Source: a virus. From it: DNA of 29,868 bases. Location: positions 1-29,868 of IMG/VR virus record IMGVR_UViG_3300020203_000068. One strand, written 5' to 3'. The translations under genes were made by a program, and so were the position numbers. Under the pieces are notes generated by a model. That model was not told the origin of the DNA. It did not search any database and was given only the letters and a program-made list of their open reading frames with translations. Shown in pieces: positions 1-6,828 of the stretch (positions are counted from its first letter, which is position 1; each line of letters starts with the position of its first letter).

Positions 1-221
1 CCATAAGAAACACTACTGCCATCCATTCTAGAGATGCGTTTACTAGTCCTAAAGCTTGACTCATTCCAACATATGGCTAGCATGAGCTCACGTGGCACTT
101 CTGCTACGTCTGCAGCATTCACTATAGCTTGAATGACTGCTACATGTTTAGGGGTAATCTTTACTTCGGCCATGGTTGGCTTGATTATAATTAAGGATAT
201 TAAGATAGCTAGTTTAAACAT
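1..221 (-). CDS. Secreted lytic transglycosylase-like protein, 3' end outside window
   Basis: The reading frame runs off the left window edge. The start at 221 gives a clear signal peptide (MFKLAILISLIIIKPTMA, then EVKITPK), preceded by AGGAG seven bases upstream. An inner ATG at 173 would lose the signal. The mature part reads VPRELMLAICWNESSF and then RMDGSSVSYG, which fits the start of a soluble lytic transglycosylase (SLT) domain with the catalytic Glu in ESSF and the following S-YG turn. Such enzymes cleave peptidoglycan glycan strands; with a signal peptide it would act in the periplasm during lysis or cell entry. It starts one base after the stop of the upstream small gene, so the two are coupled. 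The rest of the domain is needed to confirm the family. Confidence 0.7.
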   Translation of the reverse strand, partial: MFKLAILISLIIIKPTMAEVKITPKHVAVIQAIVNAADVAEVPRELMLAICWNESSFRTSKRISRMDGSSVSY

Positions 222-222
222 A

Positions 223-411
223 CTATGCTCCTAGTCCGTTGTCATGCATCCAATTGAGTAGCCTTTGGATTCTAATCTTGTGTCTCTTGCCATGTATTCC
301 TAGTTTAATAAGTAGTCTCATATGTCGTTTCACTCCGTCTGTTGCTATATAAATGCATAGCACGTGCCAAGGAATGAATGGTAATTGAGTAGTAGTTATT
401 AAGTGTGTCAA
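223..411 (-). CDS. Small basic hypothetical protein, TTG start
   Basis: A 62-residue His/Arg/Lys-rich frame with no recognised domain. The only full-length start is TTG at 411; an internal ATG would leave about 32 residues. It is kept because its stop lies one base before the transglycosylase ATG and its last codons carry that gene's AGGAG ribosome site, as in an operon. It could still be a chance frame that merely provides a leader for the lysis gene. Confidence 0.35.
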   Translation of the reverse strand: MTHLITTTQLPFIPWHVLCIYIATDGVKRHMRLLIKLGIHGKRHKIRIQRLLNWMHDNGLGA

Positions 412-489
412 CTACAACAAACTGTATAAGAACTATGCTTTGACTATAGGATATACATGTTCAACTATTTTTGAATAGAAAAGACGATA

Positions 490-510
490 AATTAACAAGT
501 ATGTATAGAG
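490..510 (+). promoter_or_regulatory. Phage promoter motif, copy 1
   Basis: AATTAACAAGT followed by ATGTATAG, then AG. This is one of eight rightward copies in the window and belongs to the best-conserved subgroup ending in TATAG. No protein gene lies downstream on this strand; the motif instead faces the hairpin-rich stretch 505-1260, which is the main reason to think that stretch is transcribed rightward as an RNA. Confidence 0.6.
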
Positions 511-1260
511 CATTGGAATTAACTGGATCGTTAAAAAATCCATCATCTAATGAAAAGTGTCAAACCACTAAGGTGACACAGTGTTGGGCAAACACCTTAT
601 TAAGCAGGTTCTAAAGCTTAATTAAGAATAGATGGGACAGAGCTGCGAAAATAGCACTTAACTCTTAAGGGTTAAGCGGAAGGCCAGTTAATGATTAGTA
701 ATGGGTAGAGCATTACTAGTCTCCAGGGACAATAGGTTCTTAAATGAACACAACTATCTAAGTGAATCTTAAAGTAACTTACCTAGGAAGTCATCTGTAT
801 CTCATTTTATACAGATAAGCTATACTTGCGTCTTGTTAGTTGAATATCTTATAAAGGATAGCCATTGGAAGAGTCAATGGTGATAATGCTGCTAGAAGAA
901 GATCTCCTTCATTCACAACTAATCCTACTAAGAAACAGATAACGATATATAAAGTGATCATACTTATAAGGTATAACACAAGCTGAACTTAATACAAGTT
1001 AATAAGTTCAAGATTGATGTAGAGAGTATAACTTATAAAGTTCAATCTGGATTAGTAAAAAATTATTAAGTCCACCTTGAGAGGACCATACAATTTATCA
1101 TTCACTGACGCACATAATCCTGAATAACATCACATACTTATTGCACTTCTATTCATTCACAAGCTAACCAAGATGAAACATAATAGCATTTTGTTTCATG
1201 AATGTATCCTAAGGGTAGCTAGTGCATCCTATTGAATTCATTAGAGAAAGGCAGGCCTAA
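505..1260 (+). ncRNA. Candidate large structured non-coding RNA
   Basis: The 412-1350 interval has no plausible gene on either strand but is full of inverted repeats. Perfect or near-perfect helices seen by eye: 524-528/538-542; 557-562/574-579; 657-662/671-676; 693-703/711-721 (11 pairs, one G-T, 7-base loop); 732-739/746-757 (two-part); 793-800/809-816 (8 pairs); 862-867/875-880; 954-963/971-979 (two-part); 984-991/1003-1010 (8 pairs); 1011-1017/1042-1048; 1070-1073/1083-1086; 1173-1180/1192-1199 (8 pairs); 1219-1224/1239-1244. A long-range helix 918-925/1049-1056 (8 pairs) closes a junction around three of these. Size, setting and ornate folding recall the phage-borne GOLLD and ROOL classes, but I cannot match a consensus. 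The strand is inferred from the promoter motif at 490; no clear terminator is visible. Positions 412-489 and 1261-1350 show nothing else I can name. Confidence 0.5.
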
Positions 1261-1350
1261 GGTAGGGGGTATGATGACTCAGAGCTGACTGCACTCTTTA
1301 TATACATCTGCACACACACAAGTCTTATTAGCGTTGTAAACAGTGATTTC

Positions 1351-1557
1351 CTAACTAAAAGCAGAAGAATACAATTCATAGTTATTATCTACAAAAATAC
1401 AATCAACCATTGCAACTAAGTCATTAGTACTTGTGTATGGTGCAACTAAGCCGTATTCAGTCTCGGTTTCTGATATGAATATGGAAGCAACGAATCTAAT
1501 AGTATTAGGATAAGGTAGACTTTTGAATATTATTAAGTCTCCTATTTTAAACTTCAT
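1351..1557 (-). CDS. Small SH3-like paralogue A
   Basis: About 68 residues beginning MKFKIGDLIIF and ending YELYSSAFS. The start at 1557 matches the MK-F-V-GD start of its relatives; ATG at 1563 would add two residues. It shares a pattern with the genes at 1547-1744, 2395-2583 and 2573-2758: a (K/R)F-x-(V/I)GD-I opening, a central YGL-like turn, VD, then LYS-x-(A/I)F. The opening resembles small SH3/KOW-like beta-barrels common in phages. Function unknown. It is the last gene of a leftward operon with overlapping starts and stops. Confidence 0.6.
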   Translation of the reverse strand: MKFKIGDLIIFKSLPYPNTIRFVASIFISETETEYGLVAPYTSTNDLVAMVDCIFVDNNYELYSSAFS

Positions 1558-1744
1558 ATGCATCAGCTAGGAAACGAACCTTATTAAAAGCTTTAGAATG
1601 GGATGAGTAAGTAACTTCTAGGAAACCTCTGGAATGAGCTAATCCTCTTATTGTATAAAAAGAGCTACTCACAAACTCTATAAACCATAGTTGTTGAGTT
1701 AAGTTATTCAATACTATTTCTCCCACTTCAAATTTAGGTTTCAT
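1547..1744 (-). CDS. Small SH3-like paralogue B
   Basis: A 65-residue protein opening MKPKFEVGEIVLNN, related to its neighbours by the KF-x-VG(D/E)I start and a beta-rich, aromatic body. It is the most diverged of the four copies, with a different tail. It overlaps the gene on each side by a few bases, so translation is probably coupled. No catalytic motif; function unknown. Confidence 0.55.
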   Translation of the reverse strand: MKPKFEVGEIVLNNLTQQLWFIEFVSSSFYTIRGLAHSRGFLEVTYSSHSKAFNKVRFLADAYEV

Positions 1745-1937
1745 TTATTAACTTCTCTAGTTTATCTTGGAATTCCTTAGGTTTCTCCCAAGCATTTATG
1801 ATTAGTTTAATATTGCTAGTATCAGTAGATGGTATATGAACTATTTTCTTCTCCATAAAATAGGCCTTATTCCTTTCAACGCAGATGTCCCAATATATGT
1901 GGTAACCTTTGTAGATTTCTAATAACATAGGCTTCAT
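1734..1937 (-). CDS. Hypothetical phage protein, 67 aa
   Basis: Not recognised. The protein starts MKPMLLEIYKGYHIYWD, a short beta-like segment with aromatic residues, and ends in a charged helix (EKPKEFQDKLEKL). It sits tightly between two genes of the leftward operon (one base after the preceding stop region), which is the main support for it being real. Confidence 0.5.
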   Translation of the reverse strand: MKPMLLEIYKGYHIYWDICVERNKAYFMEKKIVHIPSTDTSNIKLIINAWEKPKEFQDKLEKLINET

Positions 1938-1938
1938 T

Positions 1939-2214
1939 CTATGACTCTATTTCTTTCTCTAGCTTTGTTGTAAATTGTACTGACTTAATATCCTTATCTA
2001 TACTAATTAGAGCATTGGTAAGTTCTTCCACACTAACATATTGCTTTGAAGCAGCGAAGTTGCTAATTTTATCAAATATCACATAGGTAGTTGGAGACAC
2101 ATTTAATAATAGAGTTCTAATCTCTAGGAGTCTTTCAATCTTTTGTTCACATTCTACCATTGCTTTCTTATGTATGGCAATTCTTTCGTCAACTTGTTTT
2201 AATATGTCACTCAT
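1939..2214 (-). CDS. Hypothetical helical protein, 91 aa
   Basis: Not recognised. The first 40 residues form a likely amphipathic or coiled-coil helix (KQVDERIAIHKKAMVECEQK), followed by a mixed segment and a second helix. The start overlaps the preceding stop as ATGA. It could be a small structural or regulatory protein; nothing in it indicates an activity. Confidence 0.5.
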   Translation of the reverse strand: MSDILKQVDERIAIHKKAMVECEQKIERLLEIRTLLLNVSPTTYVIFDKISNFAASKQYVSVEELTNALISIDKDIKSVQFTTKLEKEIES

Positions 2215-2408
2215 TTCATTTTCCTTTTAGGAGTCTGCTCTACCTTTTGTTTTCTCTTCTCAAGCACTTCTCTGGCCTTCCTAGATAGTTCTGGGGGCAG
2301 GGGAGCAAGATCCTGAAGTCTAGATAATAGTCTCTTCTTTGAATGCGTTGTAATCTGTGTTGTTTTAAGGATGTCCATAATTAGCTTTATTAACTTACTT
2401 GTTTTCAT
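2211..2408 (-). CDS. Hypothetical basic protein, 65 aa
   Basis: The start at 2408 (MKTSKLIKLIMDILKTT) overlaps the preceding stop region; an upstream start at 2450 would overlap that gene by more than 50 bases, so I prefer 2408. The C-terminal half is strongly basic (EVLEKRKQKVEQTPKRKMK) and could contact nucleic acid. The N-terminus resembles that of the 46-residue protein at 2755-2895, a possible distant duplicate. Confidence 0.5.
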   Translation of the reverse strand: MKTSKLIKLIMDILKTTQITTHSKKRLLSRLQDLAPLPPELSRKAREVLEKRKQKVEQTPKRKMK

Positions 2409-2583
2409 TCCTAAAGGCCTCACTATGCAGAGTTGATTCTTTATCCACAATAATCATCCACTCAAAAAATGGACCCCAACCGTTGCAAAGTCCATAATGA
2501 TTATAATCTGTGAGATAAACATATAAAATAGCGTTGGTCCTTGCATGATAAATTATGTCTCCCACTTTGAATTTAGCTTTCAT
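2395..2583 (-). CDS. Small SH3-like paralogue C
   Basis: A 62-residue protein starting MKAKFKVGDIIYHARTNA, with a central YGLCNGWG and a VDKESTLHSEAF tail, clearly matching paralogue D just upstream (VGDII, YGL, VDDQSILYS). The start at 2583 lies inside the last codons of paralogue D, in the usual overlapped arrangement. Function unknown; the fold is inferred from the VGDI opening and beta pattern only. Confidence 0.6.
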   Translation of the reverse strand: MKAKFKVGDIIYHARTNAILYVYLTDYNHYGLCNGWGPFFEWMIIVDKESTLHSEAFRNENK

Positions 2584-2758
2584 TAGATCTTCTAAATATC
2601 TTACTATATAAGATTGACTGATCATCTACAAGAGTTATTTCTTCATAGATAGTTCCATAATTGTTATTAAGTCCATAATAAGGTGGAGATATTATAAAGA
2701 CATAAAAACAAACATTTGCATGCTCAGCACAGATTATATCTCCTACAGCAAACTTCAT
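2573..2758 (-). CDS. Small SH3-like paralogue D
   Basis: A 61-residue protein opening MKFAVGDIICAEHANV, with YYGLNNNYG and VDDQSILYSKIF. It aligns along its length with paralogue C next door, so the pair looks like a tandem duplication. It overlaps the stop of the 46-residue gene upstream. No known function. Confidence 0.6.
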   Translation of the reverse strand: MKFAVGDIICAEHANVCFYVFIISPPYYGLNNNYGTIYEEITLVDDQSILYSKIFRRSNES

Positions 2759-2895
2759 TTATTACTCATTAGGATTTTATAGATTTTTCTGATAGCTTGC
2801 ATGCGAGAAGATTCAAACTGAGGTTTGGCTAAGTATGTATTATAGAATATCTTTATTAACTTCATAGGTATCCTTTTGTTAACTCTGCTTACCAT
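2755..2895 (-). CDS. Short hypothetical protein, 46 aa
   Basis: A frame beginning MVSRVNKRIPMKLIKIFYN and ending KILMSNK. It is preceded by AGAGG at a good distance from the ATG at 2895, and its TGA overlaps the ATG of the next gene at 2758. This makes it the likely first gene of the leftward cluster 2895-1351, just downstream of the structured RNA at 2931-3092. Basic and helical; function unknown. Confidence 0.5.
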   Translation of the reverse strand: MVSRVNKRIPMKLIKIFYNTYLAKPQFESSRMQAIRKIYKILMSNK

Positions 2896-2930
2896 AAGAT
2901 CCTCTAATGATCACTATAGTATACATTCCT

Positions 2931-3092
2931 AAAAAATAGAAGAGGTAGGGCGCTACTCCTACTAGATTACGGTGTTGAATGTAATCAAGGGCTCAACAAC
3001 CCTTTGCGTGTCTCCAGTGGGTTTCTGTGCCGGTAGTCGCACTCTCTAGGCCTTTCCTATCCACCCCACAGCATTTCCACGCCTCTCTTCTG
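2931..3092 (-). ncRNA. Compact structured RNA with closing helix and predicted kissing loops
   Basis: Read leftward from about 3092. Helices (plus-strand positions), all compatible: P1 2938-2944/3085-3091 joins the two ends (7 pairs) and is followed at once by a U-run (2931-2936); P8 2945-2949/2958-2962; P7 2965-2970/2981-2986; P6 2987-2991/3000-3004; P2 3006-3010/3078-3082 enclosing P3 3017-3021/3065-3069, P4 3027-3030/3039-3042 and P5 3047-3050/3056-3059. The P6 and P7 loops contain complementary hexamers (2993-2998 TCAACA, 2973-2978 TGTTGA), a likely kissing interaction. It is more GC-rich than its surroundings, has no ORF, and has a near-consensus sigma70 promoter upstream. I do not recognise a family; a 5'-3' closing stem is shared with 6S and RNase P RNAs, but their conserved sequences are not seen. 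Confidence 0.65.
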
Positions 3093-3098
3093 TCTTCT

Positions 3099-3127
3099 AT
3101 TATACTATGATTGCCTTGCGTTGTAAA
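3099..3127 (-). promoter_or_regulatory. Sigma70-type promoter for the 2931-3092 RNA
   Basis: The minus strand has TTTACA (3127-3122), a 17-base spacer and TATAAT (3104-3099). One mismatch to the -35 consensus and none to the -10 make it one of the best host-type promoters in the window. Expected start is near 3092, immediately before the closing helix of the structured RNA. Confidence 0.7.
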
Positions 3128-3150
3128 TCGTAATCGTAGGGCATTGTAGG

Positions 3151-3170
3151 AATTAACAAGGGTAATAGAA
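3151..3170 (+). promoter_or_regulatory. Phage promoter motif, variant copy
   Basis: AATTAACAAGG followed by GTAATAGA. It differs from the common motif at the last core base and in the downstream tract. It lies about 45 bases before the zinc-finger gene at 3215, the only protein gene rightward from here, which fits a weaker or diverged member of the family. Confidence 0.45.
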
Positions 3171-3214
3171 GGAGCTCAGCGACTGAGAAGCTTGAGTTTA
3201 CGAAAGCGACACTT

Positions 3215-3487
3215 ATGGATAAAAGAATTTGTAAAGTTTGTAAAGAAGAGAAGATATTTGAATATTTCACTTTGAATACTCAAAGTAGATCTATTTATAA
3301 AGATGATGCTGGCAACATATGGCATGGTCGGTGCTGCTATAGTTGCTTCTCCGCATATGTTAAGAAGAAGTCAGGGAAGAAGCCTTTGGGTAACACTAGG
3401 TGTGAGGTTTGTGATCTTGAGGTTCCAAAGAAGGCACATAGACAACGTGTGTGTAGTCCTAGTTGTTATGAGAAATTGAGTACTTAG
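3215..3487 (+). CDS. Small Cys-rich zinc-finger protein
   Basis: A 90-residue protein with two metal-binding clusters: CKVC (residues 6-9) with CCYSC near 40-44, and CEVC near 63-66 with a C-x4-C pair near the end (CSPSCYE). The first cluster resembles the Cys pair module inside the GIY-YIG fusion at 26981-28381 (CSKC ... CYCKKC), a kind of finger often attached to phage homing endonucleases. No nuclease motif is present, so it may be a free-standing DNA-binding remnant or a small regulator. Its 3' end overlaps the end of the leftward gene at 3459 by 29 bases (convergent). Confidence 0.6.
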   Translation: MDKRICKVCKEEKIFEYFTLNTQSRSIYKDDAGNIWHGRCCYSCFSAYVKKKSGKKPLGNTRCEVCDLEVPKKAHRQRVCSPSCYEKLST

Positions 3488-3776
3488 GACATCCTATTTT
3501 TTTCCAAATAGGAATCATGTCTTTTTCCCATAAACTATAATTATCTAAATTATTATCTACTCTATATTTAGCAGCTTTATATAATTCCTGATTTGTATTA
3601 AATCCTATCCCATGATCGATTAATATATGTATAAAGTTATTCAATTGACAAAGATTTATAAAATATTTTTCAATCCAATCATACTCAAAATCAGAAATAA
3701 CTGGATGATCAAGAACATAATATCTATATCGATGTTCTAAGATATTATCTTGTAATTTATTTAAATACTCAACCAT
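3459..3776 (-). CDS. Stand-alone LigA domain Ia-like protein
   Basis: A 105-residue protein. Residues 5-40 (LNKLQDNILEHRYRYYVLDH, then PVISDFEYDWIEKYF) match the pattern of domain Ia of bacterial NAD-dependent DNA ligase, which clamps the NMN half of NAD; the tandem Tyr at 19-20 and Asp/Tyr at 29-33 fit the conserved NAD-contact set. The nucleotidyltransferase, OB-fold, zinc, HhH and BRCT parts of a ligase are absent. It may be a partner subunit for a split ligase elsewhere in the genome, an NAD/NMN binder, or a decoy. It ends convergently over the zinc-finger gene and closes the long leftward operon. Confidence 0.55.
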   Translation of the reverse strand: MVEYLNKLQDNILEHRYRYYVLDHPVISDFEYDWIEKYFINLCQLNNFIHILIDHGIGFNTNQELYKAAKYRVDNNLDNYSLWEKDMIPIWKKIGCPKYSISHNN

Positions 3777-3790
3777 ATAACTTTAAATTC

Positions 3791-3937
3791 TTATTCTTCT
3801 CTATAAAGTTTAAAGTATTTTAGTCGTCCTATTTGGCCAATATATTCCCAATTTGGGTCAAGCTTTCGGAGTGCGCTAAGCACGACAGTCTCATTTTCCC
3901 AAAATTCTCTAGTAGTTACCTTATTTATCGTCCTCAT
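3791..3937 (-). CDS. Short hypothetical protein, 48 aa
   Basis: A frame starting MRTINKVTTREFW and ending KYFKLYREE, with a middle reading ALRKLDPNWEYIGQIG. The start at 3937 overlaps the end of the preceding gene (stop 3921). Regular aromatic/charged composition and operon fit support it. Not recognised. Confidence 0.5.
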   Translation of the reverse strand: MRTINKVTTREFWENETVVLSALRKLDPNWEYIGQIGRLKYFKLYREE

Positions 3938-4106
3938 TGACTATCTCCTTTAGTTTTTTATTGAACTTATATCTTTTAATAAGTTCATCCATATGAATCG
4001 TATATACTTCTTTTGTAACTTCTATACCATTAATATAATAAACCCAAAATCTTATATCAGAAGAATGGCTATCTAGTGGGATGATTCCCGTAAATTTGTC
4101 ATTCAT
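3921..4106 (-). CDS. Hypothetical protein, 61 aa
   Basis: Not recognised. It contains RFWVYYINGIEVTKE, similar in shape to EYWIDGKN in the neighbouring 96-residue protein, and both end in a KFNKKL-type helix, so the two are probably distant duplicates. It overlaps that gene as ATGA. Confidence 0.55.
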   Translation of the reverse strand: MNDKFTGIIPLDSHSSDIRFWVYYINGIEVTKEVYTIHMDELIKRYKFNKKLKEIVNEDDK

Positions 4107-4393
4107 AGATCTTCTAATTTTTTATTAAATTTATTGGTATGTTTCATTTTTTTATTAAGTTCAGGGTTCGCATGGGCTAGATTTTTACCGTCAATCCAAT
4201 ACTCTTCATAGTTATCTTCATGTCGAATAAGTGCGGGTCCAGCTGGATTATGAAGAAACTTAAACATACAGAACTTATTATTTAAATCGTATGCATCATA
4301 TTCAATAGGTTTCTCACATTTTTTAAGAAATTCAATCTTAACAGTTAATGTGAATTTCTTTCTTGAATCTTGAAACGTATGTGTGTCACTCAT
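4103..4393 (-). CDS. Hypothetical protein with GPA/WIDGK-type beta motif, 96 aa
   Basis: It contains NPAGPALIRH followed by EYWIDGKNLAHANPE, a two-strand pattern seen in many small phage and plasmid proteins of unknown role (GPA ... EYWxxG). The tail HTNKFNKKLEDL matches the neighbour at 3921-4106. It overlaps the VWA gene's stop and is translated from the same leftward message. Confidence 0.55.
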   Translation of the reverse strand: MSDTHTFQDSRKKFTLTVKIEFLKKCEKPIEYDAYDLNNKFCMFKFLHNPAGPALIRHEDNYEEYWIDGKNLAHANPELNKKMKHTNKFNKKLEDL

Positions 4394-5679
4394 TTAATTT
4401 TATCCAATTCTATAGTTTTACCTAAATGTTTTAAAGGATGATCTAAATTTCCATCTTTTGATATGATCCATATAATTTCATTAGTTAATTTAATATCAAC
4501 ATTATCATAATAACCGTCTGTAAAAATAATTGAAAGATTATAATTATTCTTTTTAATGTCTTCCAATACACATCTTACATCAGTTCCACCTGATTGTAAA
4601 GCCTCTTGATCAAGCTCTATTCCACGTTTATATGGTTTTTTATAATAAAGAGAAGTATGCCAAAATCCTAGAGTACAACTTCTAGTTCCTACTTTTAGGA
4701 ATTCATCCATCATTCTAAGATATTCATTTTGTTCTTTAATAGAAATACTTCCACTGCTATCATTAAAGAATGCGCATTTAGGAAGAGATCCTACCTTGGT
4801 TCCAGGACTATAAGCTCCATATCGCTTATTAGGTTTCTTCCATGTTCTTTCTCTATCAACACAAGATATAGTTCGTTTAATAGTATTTTTAAGAATTTGT
4901 TTATAGTTAATAGAGGCTGATAGAGAATCAATTTCAGATAATAGATCTTTAATACTATCAGGAACTACACTATGACTAAAAGAAGTCTTTTCTATAGTAC
5001 GCTTAATAATCTTCTTAGCTTCTTCTAACATCTTCTTTTTAGTTTCTTCATCCAAACTATCCCAGAAATGTCTATCAAATTCTTTATATTTATCTAACTG
5101 CTCATGAACGTTGCCTTTAGTTCCTTTAGATTCTTCATTACCGTCTTTTGATTGCTCACCAGGTTCATCACCATCTTTATTCTTCTGCTGCTTCTTTGAT
5201 TCTTCTTTGATCAAGTCATAATAATATTCCATATTTTGGTACTGTTCAAATGGGGAACCATTACTCATTTTCCAATCTTTTACCTCAACACCATCTTTTG
5301 GAAGTCCTGTAATATATTGGTTAATAGCCATATCACCAGCTATGTTATATAGCTTTTTATCTTCATTACTAATTGTCCCATCAGTAAAAGGTAATCGAAA
5401 TAGGTGTTTATTAGTGAAATGGAGGATCTCATGGTGAAAAACAGCAACTCTTTCCTCAGTAGTTAGACTATGAAAAAAATAAGGATTGATATAAATTTCA
5501 TATTGATGCTGTTTTACATTATAAGTTATGCCAGCAGTTGGAATAAAAGTAGTATATTTTACAGTTATTTCTTGAACTAAACTTCCATAGAATGGTTGTT
5601 GATTACTAAGATGAAATATAGCTGATTGTAAAGCTTTCTTTTTCTCATCATCTGAAATTGGAACTTCTTGTTCACTCAT
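4390..5679 (-). CDS. VWA/metallopeptidase-like protein (DUF2201 type), MoxR partner
   Basis: A 429-residue protein with two parts: an N-terminal domain with HHEILHFTNKH (HExxH-type, His83, Glu84, His87) and a C-terminal VWA-like domain with a MIDAS-type DSSGS at residues 307-311, later SGGTD and IIFTDGYYD. The linker (about 160-200) is highly charged. Proteins of this build occur next to MoxR-family AAA+ ATPases, as here, and the pair parallels N4 gp24/gp25. The likely role is a MoxR-driven chaperone-like remodelling or metal-insertion machine; the target is unknown. A functional metal site is plausible but unproven. Confidence 0.8.
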   Translation of the reverse strand: MSEQEVPISDDEKKKALQSAIFHLSNQQPFYGSLVQEITVKYTTFIPTAGITYNVKQHQYEIYINPYFFHSLTTEERVAVFHHEILHFTNKHLFRLPFTDGTISNEDKKLYNIAGDMAINQYITGLPKDGVEVKDWKMSNGSPFEQYQNMEYYYDLIKEESKKQQKNKDGDEPGEQSKDGNEESKGTKGNVHEQLDKYKEFDRHFWDSLDEETKKKMLEEAKKIIKRTIEKTSFSHSVVPDSIKDLLSEIDSLSASINYKQILKNTIKRTISCVDRERTWKKPNKRYGAYSPGTKVGSLPKCAFFNDSSGSISIKEQNEYLRMMDEFLKVGTRSCTLGFWHTSLYYKKPYKRGIELDQEALQSGGTDVRCVLEDIKKNNYNLSIIFTDGYYDNVDIKLTNEIIWIISKDGNLDHPLKHLGKTIELDKIK

Positions 5680-5724
5680 TGACCATACCCTCTAATTTCT
5701 TTTTAAAAAGATAATTTTTATAAT

Positions 5725-6780
5725 CTATTTTCCATATTTCATAATAGATCTAAAGAGATCTTTTACATCTTTATGTTGTTTACAAACTCTTGAGAGAATA
5801 TTATCATCATTTCGTTTATGCTCTAGATCTCTAATAAGAACTGTTCCTTGTTCTACAGGAATTGTTCTAACTACGTCAGCAAGCATATCATCAGTAATTG
5901 TATTATCCTCAAGAATATCTTTAACAGTAAGAGAAATCATTCCATTTTTATAATTATTTGGATCTGAAAATACTTTAAGACGTCCAAGAGCTTGTTTTAG
6001 ATTCTTTTTAAGATCTGTCATCATTACTGGAGATTCATTATGTCTGAAGTTATAAAAATCTTTTGCAACATTTGTTCCAAGAACAGTCTCAAAAATCAAA
6101 AGTTCATCTTCTTGAGCAAATCCAGCTCTGAGTGCTGCATTAAGTTTAGATTTAGTTCTAGGAGAAATGTACTTAGCTCCTGGCAAATTCCCAAGTTCTT
6201 CGGGAGTTTTAAAAGTCCAAAGTCCGGCTTCAACAAAGTTAATAATATCTTTATTCCAATTAGCAGATTTCATATAATCTAGAAAAGTGTGCTTATCATA
6301 CGTTACTTGAAACATCTCAAATCGATCACGAAGAGCAGCATCCATTGTATTTACATCGTAATGCTCGCCTTCAGGATTAATACAACCAACAATAATCCAT
6401 CCTTCAGGAAGTTCATATTTATGAAGCTTGCGATCAGTAAGAAGCTGCATGAGACAATTCATAACGCTTGAAGTGCCTCTATTTGGTTCTTCAAGAAGAA
6501 GAACTCCTTCACCTTCATATGGAAGAAATTCTGGAAGATTGTGAACTGTAATTTGTCGGCCATTCTTAACTTCGATAGAAGGAAAGCCAATCAAATCTGG
6601 TGCCTCCATATAAGCGATTCGAAGATCAATAAAGGGTAGATTATTCTTCTTAGCCCAAGCTTGAACGATATGAGATTTTCCTACGCCTGGAGGACCTACA
6701 AATAAAGGATTAAACACTTCCCCAAGTTTGCGAGCACGTTTGGCTAGATCAAGAACATCAAATATCTTAGAAGGCGTCAT
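5725..6780 (-). CDS. MoxR-family AAA+ ATPase
   Basis: 351 residues. Walker A GPPGVGKSH (29-37), Walker B VLLLEEPNRG (about 93-102), a following sensor region GCINPEG and an arginine-rich box (ALRDRFEMF), all typical of MoxR/RavA-like hexameric ATPases. It sits immediately upstream of the VWA partner in the same operon. AAGGAG lies eight bases before the ATG, and a perfect six-pair hairpin with a 4-base loop lies just upstream in the leader. Probably works with the 4390-5679 product to remodel a phage or host protein. Confidence 0.88.
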   Translation of the reverse strand: MTPSKIFDVLDLAKRARKLGEVFNPLFVGPPGVGKSHIVQAWAKKNNLPFIDLRIAYMEAPDLIGFPSIEVKNGRQITVHNLPEFLPYEGEGVLLLEEPNRGTSSVMNCLMQLLTDRKLHKYELPEGWIIVGCINPEGEHYDVNTMDAALRDRFEMFQVTYDKHTFLDYMKSANWNKDIINFVEAGLWTFKTPEELGNLPGAKYISPRTKSKLNAALRAGFAQEDELLIFETVLGTNVAKDFYNFRHNESPVMMTDLKKNLKQALGRLKVFSDPNNYKNGMISLTVKDILEDNTITDDMLADVVRTIPVEQGTVLIRDLEHKRNDDNILSRVCKQHKDVKDLFRSIMKYGK

Positions 6781-6828
6781 TAATTTCTCCTTGTTTAATA
6801 AGCATCTGAGATAATAATCTCATACTAT

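Noticed and set aside
505-1260. Group I intron
   Set aside because: No interrupted gene flanks the region and no convincing P3-P7 core or guanosine-binding site was found by eye.
2931-3092. Identification of the RNA as RNase P, 6S or SRP RNA
   Set aside because: The closing stem is suggestive, but the conserved core sequences of these RNAs are not found and the kissing-loop arrangement is different.
5680-5724. Tail-like peptide (FKKKLEGMVNE) between the MoxR and VWA genes
   Set aside because: It resembles the ends of the 3921 and 4103 products but has no start codon; possibly a remnant, too short to call.
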